Assembly: GCF_938002845.1 (NCBI RefSeq)
Contig: NZ_CALKZP010000015.1
Coordinates: 1-64,000, forward strand
Direction of reading: 5' to 3'
DNA: 64,000 nt
Source: an uncultured Campylobacter sp.
Lineage (GTDB): Bacteria; Campylobacterota; Campylobacteria; Campylobacterales; Campylobacteraceae
Shown: positions 9,002-15,525 of the stretch, piece by piece
Layout of the letters: every line of letters starts with the position of its first letter
Numbering within the stretch: the stretch's first letter is position 1
Program-made: the position numbers and the translations under genes
Notes under the pieces: generated by a model
Told to the model about the DNA's origin: nothing
The model's input: only the letters and a program-made list of their open reading frames with translations
Database searches by the model: none

Positions 9002-10512
9002 TGTCCTTGCGAGCTTTTTAGCACTCGAGCAAGCAGTCTATCGCCAGCAAATTCCGTGATTTCGCACTCGTATAGACCGCCTACTTTTAGATTTTGTACG
9101 TAGCTTTCGTTGATTAAAATTTCGCCGTCGATGTCCTTGTCCCATGCAAGAGGCTTGGCACCGTAAAAAAACTCGCCCTCGCTGCTGGCGCCTTCGATTA
9201 TTAGGGGTATCTTTTTGCCTATGAGTGCGCGCATGCTGCTATCTATTGCCTCGCGCGTGATTTTTTCGATTTTATTCAGACGGCGACTAATTGTCCGCGC
9301 AGGGATTTGCGACATCGCAAAGCTCGCCGTATCCTCCTCCTTGCTGTAGGCAAAAGCTGAAATTCTATCAAATTTAAACTCCTGCAAAAAGTCGCAAAGC
9401 TCGTCAAATTCCGCGTCAGTCTCGCCTGGGTGTCCGACGATGACGCCCGTGCGCAGAAATGAATTAGGCGCTGCACGCATTAAGCTTAAAAGCTCTTTGA
9501 TCCGCGCCGCGCTCGCGCCGCGCTTCATCAGGCTTAGCATTTTGTCGTTTATGTGCTGAATCGGCATGTCGAAGTAATTTGCGAAAACGGGTGAGTCCAC
9601 GATCGTGCGGATGAGTCGCTCGTCGGTGCTGGTGGGGTAGAGATACAGCACGCGCGCGACCTTGACGCCTCTAATTTTTTCGATGCGTTTTATCAGTGCG
9701 ACTAGATCTATATCCTGCTCGTGGACTCTTTCGTCGTCTGCACTCTCGCCGCCAGAGCCCTTACTGCAGGAGAGCCTACTACTTTGAGCGGAAATTTTAT
9801 CTGCCGCGCTGCCGCTTGAGCCATCGGAATTCTGCCCGTCGCGAAAGACTGCGGAATTTAACTCATCGCGGTAGTCTTTAAAATTCGATCCGTCCTTTTT
9901 GCCGCATCTTAGATCGCGGCCGTAGCTGCTGGAATCCTGTGCGATAAAGCTAAAATCGTAAAACCCACGCGCTACCAAGCCGCGCACCTCTGCTTCGATG
10001 TCGTCTATACTGCGGCTTTTTAGGCGGCCTTTGAAGCTCGGAATGGCGCAGAAAGAGCATTTTTGATTACAGCCCTCCGAAATTTTAACGTAAGCGTGGT
10101 AGTTTGAGCCCGTTATCACGCGTGAAGAGGTAAGCGCGGGACTTTGCAGATATGTTTCCGGGTTGAATAAATTCTGCTTTTTTAAAATCATCTCATCGAT
10201 TTTATCGTAGTCGCCAACGCCGCTAAAAATATCGACCTCGGGCAGTTCGCGCATGAGCTCGTCCTTGTAGCGCTGCATCAGACAGCCCGTGACGACCAGC
10301 AGCGCGCCGCTTTTTTTCTGCTCGCTAAGCTTCAAAATCGTGCGGATACTCTCCTGCTTGGCGCTTGCGATGAAGCCGCAGGTATTTACGATCATCACGT
10401 CCGCGCTAGCAGGCTCATCCGTGAGCTCATAGTTTTGCAAGCGCCCAAGCATGATCTCGCTATCGACTAAATTTTTATTGCAGCCTAGAGAAACGAGATG
10501 GAGTTTTGCCAT
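8998..10512 (-). CDS. rimO: Ribosomal protein S12 methylthiotransferase RimO, with an unusual insertion
   Basis: 504 residues from the ATG at 10512, which follows the panC stop by one base; the frame is open further upstream but MAKLHLVSLGCNKNLVDSE is the family start. Cluster cysteines are in SLGCNKN, NTCGFI and TGCLMQ, and the radical SAM motif is CNQKCSFC (about residue 148). A TRAM domain ends the protein. It modifies S12 Asp88. Family length is about 440; the excess is a Ser/Gly/Asp-rich stretch at residues about 202-266 (9715-9909) between SSYGRDL and DIDLVALIKRI. The insert carries four RAATTY hexamers and looks disordered. Confidence 0.93.
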   Translation of the reverse strand: MAKLHLVSLGCNKNLVDSEIMLGRLQNYELTDEPASADVMIVNTCGFIASAKQESIRTILKLSEQKKSGALLVVTGCLMQRYKDELMRELPEVDIFSGVGDYDKIDEMILKKQNLFNPETYLQSPALTSSRVITGSNYHAYVKISEGCNQKCSFCAIPSFKGRLKSRSIDDIEAEVRGLVARGFYDFSFIAQDSSSYGRDLRCGKKDGSNFKDYRDELNSAVFRDGQNSDGSSGSAADKISAQSSRLSCSKGSGGESADDERVHEQDIDLVALIKRIEKIRGVKVARVLYLYPTSTDERLIRTIVDSPVFANYFDMPIQHINDKMLSLMKRGASAARIKELLSLMRAAPNSFLRTGVIVGHPGETDAEFDELCDFLQEFKFDRISAFAYSKEEDTASFAMSQIPARTISRRLNKIEKITREAIDSSMRALIGKKIPLIIEGASSEGEFFYGAKPLAWDKDIDGEILINESYVQNLKVGGLYECEITEFAGDRLLARVLKSSQGQ

Positions 10513-10513
10513 T

Positions 10514-11335
10514 TTACAGCCAGATATTATCGATAAGGCGGGTTGTGCCGACCTTTGCGGCAAGCAGGATTATCGTATCGCCTTGCTTGATCTGCGAAAT
10601 TTCATTAAATTTGTAATCCACGAACGCTATGTAATCGACCGCCAGCGGCTCAAGCACGCTAAGCATCTTTTCGCGGATGATATTTAGGCTGATCTCGCCT
10701 TTTTTAATAAGCGAGCTGGCGTTTAGCAAGGAGCGCGAAAGCTTAAGCGCCATAAGCTTTCCCTCCTCATCCAAATAAGCGTTGCGCGAGCTAAGCGCCA
10801 ATCCATCGCTCTCGCGCACGATCTCACAAGGGATGATACTTATAGGCATAAAAAAGCTCTTTACCATCTTCTGCACGATGAAAAGCTGCTGGGTGTCCTT
10901 TTTACCCATATAAACGTTGCTAGGACGAGTTAGATTAAAAAGCTTATTTAGCACCTTAAGTACGCCGTCGAAGTGCCCGGGGCGCGTTTTGCCTTCTAAA
11001 ATTTCACTTATCGGCTTAGGCGCTATGATCGCTGGCTCCTCCGTGCCGTAAATTTCATCCGCGGTCGGGATAAAAAGCGCGTTCACATCGAGGCTCTCGC
11101 AAATTTTAATATCGCCCGCTTCGTTTTTTGGGTAGCTATTTAGATCCTCGCCGGGCAAAAACTGCGCCGGATTGAGGAATGCGGAGACGATTACGATATC
11201 GTTTTCGTTTCGCGCCCTTTTTATGAGGCTCGCATGCCCCGCGTGCAAAGCTCCCATCGTAGGTACAAAGCCCACGCTGCCGCTTGCTGATGCTCTGAAG
11301 CTTTTTAACTCCTCTACGCTTCTAATGATCTGCAT
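10514..11335 (-). CDS. panC: Pantothenate synthetase PanC
   Basis: 273 residues. It joins pantoate and beta-alanine using ATP, the last step to pantothenate and hence CoA. Visible signatures are VPTMGALHAGHASLI (the HIGH-like HAGH near residue 31), a second ATP-binding stretch around MGKKDTQQ, and IVRESDGLALSSRN (about residue 180). No panB or panD lies next to it. It heads the leftward panC-rimO-tilS-phosphoesterase group, with TATAAT on the minus strand about 38 bases upstream. Confidence 0.95.
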   Translation of the reverse strand: MQIIRSVEELKSFRASASGSVGFVPTMGALHAGHASLIKRARNENDIVIVSAFLNPAQFLPGEDLNSYPKNEAGDIKICESLDVNALFIPTADEIYGTEEPAIIAPKPISEILEGKTRPGHFDGVLKVLNKLFNLTRPSNVYMGKKDTQQLFIVQKMVKSFFMPISIIPCEIVRESDGLALSSRNAYLDEEGKLMALKLSRSLLNASSLIKKGEISLNIIREKMLSVLEPLAVDYIAFVDYKFNEISQIKQGDTIILLAAKVGTTRLIDNIWL

Positions 11336-11372
11336 TGTTCTCTCTTTTCAATATAAAATATTAAGGCTGGCA

Positions 11373-11378
11373 ATTATA
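11373..11378 (-). promoter_or_regulatory. Predicted -10 box for panC
   Basis: The minus strand reads TATAAT 38 bases before the panC start codon. It lies in the short divergent region facing the YqjD-like operon. Confidence 0.45.
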
Positions 11379-11500
11379 TCAAAAAATATTAAAGGTATAA
11401 ATTAAGCGCGAAAGGGCGGTCTATTTAGCGAGCGTTAATCAATAAGTACTAAAATCCACCACGAGCTTTAGCTCTAAAATAAACTTCAAAAGGAGCGAAA

Positions 11501-11800
11501 ATGGCTACTCAAGAGACAAATTTGGAGTCTTTGAAAAAGGATATCGACTCTTTAAAAGCGGATTTTAAAGAGATTATGAAGTCCATCAAAAACATAGGTG
11601 CAGAGCGTGCGGAGTCTGCCAAAGATAAAATTCTAGATCAGCTAAATAGCAATGAGATCAAAAAGTATATAGATGATCTAAGGCTTAAAGGCAAAGACGG
11701 CATAGAAAGCGTGAATGACACGATAAAACAAGACCCGATAAAAAGCGTCGCTATCGCTGCGGGTGTCGGATTTTTGCTCGCTTGGTTGCTGAAAAAATAA
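11501..11800 (+). CDS. DUF883 / YqjD-ElaB-like membrane-anchored protein
   Basis: 99 residues. A charged helical N-terminal part (LESLKKDIDSLKADFKEI) is followed by a C-terminal glycine-rich membrane segment (VAIAAGVGFLLAWLLKK). This is the layout of ElaB/YqjD/YgaM, inner-membrane proteins that bind stalled ribosomes in E. coli stationary phase; that role is not shown for Campylobacter. A strong SD (AGGAG) precedes the ATG. The stop overlaps the next start as TAATG, and a YqjE-like and a YqjK-like gene follow, the same trio as in enterobacteria. Confidence 0.8.
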   Translation: MATQETNLESLKKDIDSLKADFKEIMKSIKNIGAERAESAKDKILDQLNSNEIKKYIDDLRLKGKDGIESVNDTIKQDPIKSVAIAAGVGFLLAWLLKK

Positions 11801-12075
11801 TGGCCGGCATATCTGAATTTATAGTTTCGGTAGTAGAGCTCGTAGACGCTCAAGCTAGCGATATTAGGCGCTCTTTTTTAAAGAGCGCCAACTCGGTTTT
11901 ACTAAATATAATTACGGGCGTGATTTGCATTATAGGCTTGGTTTTCTTTTTGCTAGGATTGCACGCGCTTCTTGAAAAAACTATCGGAGAAATTTGGGCG
12001 TATTTTGCCTGCTCTATCGCAGCTTTTTTATGCTCTATTATCGTATATAAGGTGCTTTCGTGCAAAGCGAAATGA
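11800..12075 (+). CDS. YqjE / phage holin superfamily III-like membrane protein
   Basis: 91 residues from the ATG at 11800, which shares its A with the stop of the previous gene; the frame opens 18 bases earlier but without an SD. An amphipathic N-terminal helix precedes two membrane segments (about 30-55 and 63-85) separated by a short GEIWAY turn. The pattern fits the YqjE/holin-like family found beside YqjD. The function is unknown. It ends in an ATGA overlap with the next gene. Confidence 0.7.
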   Translation: MAGISEFIVSVVELVDAQASDIRRSFLKSANSVLLNIITGVICIIGLVFFLLGLHALLEKTIGEIWAYFACSIAAFLCSIIVYKVLSCKAK

Positions 12076-12296
12076 CAAAAGAAAAGCTAAGACTAGTGGT
12101 GTCTATGCTTGAAGACAAAAAAGCCGATTGCAAAAAGTTGAAGCTAGAAGAAGCAAAGCTAAAACTGCTACTAAACGACCCTTTGCCCGATCTCTCGACG
12201 GAGCTTAAACTGATTAATCACGGCAATATTAAGCAGGTTTTGATATCCCTAATAGATAAATGCTTAATAATGCCCGCCTTAAATAAAATTTTATAA
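12072..12296 (+). CDS. Small YqjK-like protein
   Basis: 74 residues from the ATG at 12072 that overlaps the upstream stop (ATGA); a GTG at 12060 is the alternative. The first half is a charged helix rich in Lys and Glu (EKLRLVVSMLEDKKADCKK), the second half is mildly hydrophobic. It occupies the YqjK position in this three-gene operon but its sequence is too short to assign with certainty. Confidence 0.6.
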   Translation: MTKEKLRLVVSMLEDKKADCKKLKLEEAKLKLLLNDPLPDLSTELKLINHGNIKQVLISLIDKCLIMPALNKIL

Positions 12297-12318
12297 ACAA
12301 CCTTAATCCAAAATATGT

Positions 12319-12324
12319 TATAAT
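12319..12324 (+). promoter_or_regulatory. Predicted -10 box for prfB
   Basis: TATAAT lies 31 bases before the TTG start of prfB. It is in the short gap behind the YqjK-like gene, so prfB probably has its own promoter. Confidence 0.5.
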
Positions 12325-12354
12325 CACGCCAAAAGCATAAAAAGGTCTTAAATT

Positions 12355-13452
12355 TTGGATAATTACGAATACACGGAACTTTTAAAAACCCTAAATACTA
12401 AAGTCGAAAATATCGCTGGCGTCGTAAAACCGGAGAACATTAAAGCGCGCCTAAAAGAGATCGAGGAGCTTGAAAACGATCAAAATCTCTGGCAGGACAT
12501 CGCAAAAGCAGGCGCCATCGGCAAGGAAAAAACTAAAATTTCAAATATCTTAAATAAATTTCTAAACGCTAAAAATGCCGTAGACGATGCAAAAGCTCTA
12601 TATGAGCTGGCAAACTCGGAAAACGACGAGGAGACGATAAACTCGCTTTTTGCCGAAGCGGACGAACTAGAGGACAAGATCATAAATTTAGAAATTTCCA
12701 TGATGCTTAGCGGCGAAAACGACGATAAAAACGCTATCGTCAGTATCCATCCGGGCGCGGGCGGTACGGAGAGCAACGACTGGGCGAGTATGCTATACCG
12801 CATGTATCTGCGCTTTTGCGAGCGAGAGGGCTTTAAGATCGAGGTTTTGGACTTTCAAGAGGGCGAGGAAGCGGGTCTTAAGGATGTCAGCTTCATCGTG
12901 CGCGGAGAGAACGCCTACGGATATCTGAAAGCCGAAAACGGCATCCATCGCCTGGTGCGCGTAAGCCCGTTTGATAGTGCAGGGCGCAGACACACGAGCT
13001 TTTCAAGCGTGATGGTAAGCCCCGAGCTAAATGATGATATCGAGATAAATATCGAAGAGAAGGATATTCGTGTCGATGTGTTTCGCGCAAGCGGCGCAGG
13101 CGGGCAGCATATCAATAAAACCGAAAGCGCCGTGCGTATCACGCACATCCCAACGGGTATCGTAGTAAACTGCCAAAATGATAGAAGCCAGCACAAAAAC
13201 AAAGAAACGGCGATGAAGGTGTTAAAGTCGCGCCTTTACGAACTTGAGCTGATGAAGCAGCGCGAGAAGGACGAGAACGTGCCTAAAAGCGAGATCGGCT
13301 GGGGGCATCAGATCCGCTCCTACGTGCTTTTCCCGTATCAGCAGGTTAAGGACAACCGTAGCGGTGAGGCGTATAGCCAAACCGATGCGATTTTAGACGG
13401 CGATATAAAAAGCATAATCGAAGGCGTTTTGATTTCACAAGCGAACAAATAA
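12355..13452 (+). CDS. prfB: Peptide chain release factor 2 (RF2)
   Basis: 365 residues in one uninterrupted frame from a TTG start. The GGQ catalytic motif is in ASGAGGQHINKTESAVRITH (about residue 247). The stop-recognition region near residue 200 includes HRLVRVSPFDSAGRRHTSF, with SPF, the tripeptide that marks RF2 (UGA/UAA) rather than RF1. There is no programmed +1 frameshift as in E. coli prfB. The shift is generally absent in Campylobacter, so autoregulation by UGA readthrough is not expected. Confidence 0.95.
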   Translation: MDNYEYTELLKTLNTKVENIAGVVKPENIKARLKEIEELENDQNLWQDIAKAGAIGKEKTKISNILNKFLNAKNAVDDAKALYELANSENDEETINSLFAEADELEDKIINLEISMMLSGENDDKNAIVSIHPGAGGTESNDWASMLYRMYLRFCEREGFKIEVLDFQEGEEAGLKDVSFIVRGENAYGYLKAENGIHRLVRVSPFDSAGRRHTSFSSVMVSPELNDDIEINIEEKDIRVDVFRASGAGGQHINKTESAVRITHIPTGIVVNCQNDRSQHKNKETAMKVLKSRLYELELMKQREKDENVPKSEIGWGHQIRSYVLFPYQQVKDNRSGEAYSQTDAILDGDIKSIIEGVLISQANK

Positions 13453-13472
13453 ATTTTTTTGAAAGGATGAGA

Positions 13473-13808
13473 ATGAGTGAAGATGGAATTTTGCTAGCGC
13501 TAGGATATAGCGTAAACGACGCGACGGTCGCGCAGCTGCGAGGAATTTTATCGAAGTGTGATTTTGAGGATAACGAGCTTGATCGCATCGTGGGGCTGAA
13601 CGATAAGCTTAAAATTTACGGTGCGCACGTGGCGATGTCCAATTCTAACCCATATTTTAAGATCAAAAATGACGCTACCAACGAGGAGCGCAAGACCGCT
13701 GTGGAGCAGATCATCAGCGCTTGGTCGGAAAAATTTAAGCTCAAGCTGCAAAAGGTCGCGGGCAAAGAGACTTATTACATTTTGGGTCGCCAAATTTCAA
13801 AAAATTAA
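13473..13808 (+). CDS. Hypothetical protein, small soluble
   Basis: 111 residues from the second ATG (13473), which lies eight bases behind the SD GAAAGG; the ATG at 13467 is too close to it. No signal peptide or membrane helix. It contains GILLALGYSVNDATVAQLRGIL and a basic C-terminal half ending in YYILGRQISKN. I do not recognise the family. Spacing after prfB is short, so it may be co-transcribed. Confidence 0.65.
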   Translation: MSEDGILLALGYSVNDATVAQLRGILSKCDFEDNELDRIVGLNDKLKIYGAHVAMSNSNPYFKIKNDATNEERKTAVEQIISAWSEKFKLKLQKVAGKETYYILGRQISKN

Positions 13809-13818
13809 GGAGCAAAAT

Positions 13819-14256
13819 ATGAAAAAAATTCTAGCTTTGATCGCCGCTGGAGTATTTTTGGCGGGCTGCGTTAGCAATGCGCCAAAGAGCGCGGTCGATG
13901 CGCCAAAAAGCGGCAAGTATTCTTTTGCCGATGTCCAAGACGGTATCCGTGCGATGAACCTACAAGGCAGCGTCGTGCAAAGCGATGCGTGCAAAAACGG
14001 CAATGGCGCGATGTGCTTAAATTTCGCGGATTCTATGTATTCCAAGCGCGACTATGCTTCGGCTGCTAACGCCTACAACGCCGCGTGCACGCTCTCTCAG
14101 AACTTCCCTGCATGCCAAAAGCTTGCGGCGATGCTTGAAAAAGGCGAGGGCGTGGAGCAGAATAAATTTAACGCCATCGATCTATACCGCATCTCGTGCT
14201 ATTACGGCTACAAGGATGCGTGCGCAAATATGCGCCGCTTAGGATATAACGGCTAA
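13819..14256 (+). CDS. Sel1-repeat-like lipoprotein
   Basis: 145 residues from the ATG at 13819 with SD AAGGAG. The signal peptide ends in the lipobox LAGC (Cys17), so it is predicted to be lipid-anchored. The mature part has paired-helix repeats with regularly spaced cysteines (DACKNGNGAMCLNFADSMY, AYNAACTLSQNFPACQKLA, YRISCYYGYKDACANM), the pattern of Cys-rich Sel1-like repeats known from Helicobacter Hcp proteins. A role in envelope protein-protein contact is plausible but not shown. Confidence 0.75.
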   Translation: MKKILALIAAGVFLAGCVSNAPKSAVDAPKSGKYSFADVQDGIRAMNLQGSVVQSDACKNGNGAMCLNFADSMYSKRDYASAANAYNAACTLSQNFPACQKLAAMLEKGEGVEQNKFNAIDLYRISCYYGYKDACANMRRLGYNG

Positions 14257-14313
14257 GGCTTTGGGATTTAAATTTTAAAATTCTGTTTTAGATTTACTCA
14301 CTACGAACTGCTT

Positions 14314-14351
14314 TCAAATTCCATTCCGCCGTATCGCGGGATGGAATTTGA
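14314..14351. terminator. Strong hairpin between convergent genes
   Basis: TCAAATTCCAT (14314-14324) pairs perfectly with ATGGAATTTGA (14341-14351), and CCGC/GCGG extends the stem inward. It lies between two genes that point at each other, where a two-way terminator is expected. No long T-run follows on either side, so the call rests on position and stem length. Confidence 0.5.
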
Positions 14352-14428
14352 TGCGTGAAATTCTATTATCTAGCCGCAATGGCTAAGATTTTTCTTGCCT
14401 TCTCAATTTGCTCCATAACATACGCTTT

Positions 14429-14833
14429 TTAAAATTTAAACTTTCTAAATTCTATCTTTTCATTAAAAATCGACATCGTGCGTTGCAGGTTGCTTATATC
14501 TTTTTGCATCGTCTGCATAAAATAATCTCTCAGCTGCAGATATTCCTCTTTATTTGCCATCAAGATATTTAGTATCTCGACCTCGGCGTTTTCCTTATAA
14601 AGCACGAGCTGATCGTGAATACCGAAAAAGCCGAGGCTGCCGTTGCGTAGATGTATAATAGCCTTTGCTCCGAAAATTCCTGATGCGGCTAAAACAAAAA
14701 TACACAATATATCAGTTATGCTTTCGCCGATTGTCATATCGTATGTATCGGCGGCAAAAATTAATAAAATCCAAAGAAGTAGTGCTATTTTTATAAACCA
14801 ATTTATCCTTTGCCCCGCATACTGTGTCTGCAA
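14429..14833 (-). CDS. RDYD-family membrane protein, C-terminal half of a frame-broken gene
   Basis: 134 codons from a TTG. The protein matches the C-terminal half of the intact paralogue at 27223-27936: two membrane helices, then HLRNGSLGFFGIHDQLVLY, EVEILNILMANKEEYLQLRDYFM and the ending KIEFRKFKF, each with a near-twin there. The N-terminal half is in the adjoining frame at 14803-15504. A single lost base in the GGGGCAAAGG stretch near 14810-14820 would separate them. So this is not an independent gene; it is the rest of the upstream one, broken or misread. Confidence 0.65.
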   Translation of the reverse strand: MQTQYAGQRINWFIKIALLLWILLIFAADTYDMTIGESITDILCIFVLAASGIFGAKAIIHLRNGSLGFFGIHDQLVLYKENAEVEILNILMANKEEYLQLRDYFMQTMQKDISNLQRTMSIFNEKIEFRKFKF

Positions 14834-15504
14834 TCAAAGCTAATTATCATCGCACCTATACTATTTAATTCGAAAATTTTACGGATTTTGTTTTTATAAT
14901 AATACAGAATTTTATCGTTTTTAAACTCAAAATACATGCCGTCTTTATCCCTAATTACGGTCAACAATAAAACCAATATAGACGGAAGCATTCGAAAAGT
15001 CTTAAGACTAACGGGATTTACTATGGTAGCAAAAGTCAAAAATATAATAAAACCTACCAGTAGCGCCGGAAATTGATAAATCATAAATTCGTAATAAGTA
15101 TGATCTTTTATTACTATCGGCTCTTTGTCGTAGTCCCTGGCTTTGGAATTTTGCTGCAAAGAGTCGCTATCATCCAAGATAAAATTTTGCGGCTCTGCGT
15201 TGTTTTCATAGGCAGAATTCTGATCCGCTTTGGCTTCTAATTCGGCTTTTAAATTTAAAGCGCCAGGATTGGAATTTAGGGTTTCAGAATTTGAAGCTTC
15301 GGAATTTGGAGCCCTAGAATTCAGGGGTTCAGAATTCAGGATTTCAAAATTCGAGGCTTCAAAATTTGAGGCTTCAGAATTCTGAGTTTCAAAATTCGTG
15401 ACTTTAAAATTTTCGCCGTTAGAATTTTGTTCCAAGCCCCGCTTCGGCTCTTGATGTCGCTTTTGTAGTAGCCTTTTTAATTCCTCAAGCCTGCTCTGAT
15501 CCAT
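14803..15504 (-). CDS. RDYD-family membrane protein, N-terminal half with N/S/F/E-rich linker
   Basis: 233 codons. It starts with a charged helix MDQSRLEELKRLLQKRHQEP, then a linker of about 75 residues repeating NSE/NFE five-residue units, then KARDYDKEPIVIKDHTYYEF, which defines a local family, and two membrane helices. The frame ends early at RGKG; the matching continuation is in the next frame (14429-14833). The first 35 residues and the linker are nearly the same as in the 25314 gene 10 kb away. The function is unknown; the part after RDYD may be a PH-like domain around two membrane segments. Confidence 0.65.
   Translation of the reverse strand: MDQSRLEELKRLLQKRHQEPKRGLEQNSNGENFKVTNFETQNSEASNFEASNFEILNSEPLNSRAPNSEASNSETLNSNPGALNLKAELEAKADQNSAYENNAEPQNFILDDSDSLQQNSKARDYDKEPIVIKDHTYYEFMIYQFPALLVGFIIFLTFATIVNPVSLKTFRMLPSILVLLLTVIRDKDGMYFEFKNDKILYYYKNKIRKIFELNSIGAMIISFDCRHSMRGKG
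15251..15427 (-). repeat. In-gene tandem array of RAATTY hexamers (NSE/NFE codons)
   Basis: Twelve hexamers of the form (A/G)AATT(C/T) occur in 177 bases, mostly 15 bases apart, so that each translates as Asn-Ser or Asn-Phe followed by Glu and two variable residues. Chance would give well under one. A sister array lies at 25391-25576 in the opposite orientation. Confidence 0.8.
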
Positions 15505-15525
15505 TCTTGCCCCCGATAAGGCGTT

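Noticed and set aside
12355..13452. Programmed frameshift in prfB
   Set aside because: The frame is continuous with no internal TGA, which is normal for Campylobacter RF2.
15251..15427. CRISPR-like regular repeats
   Set aside because: The repeated element is only six bases, the unit 15 bases, and the whole array is an open reading frame; no spacers of CRISPR length and no cas genes.
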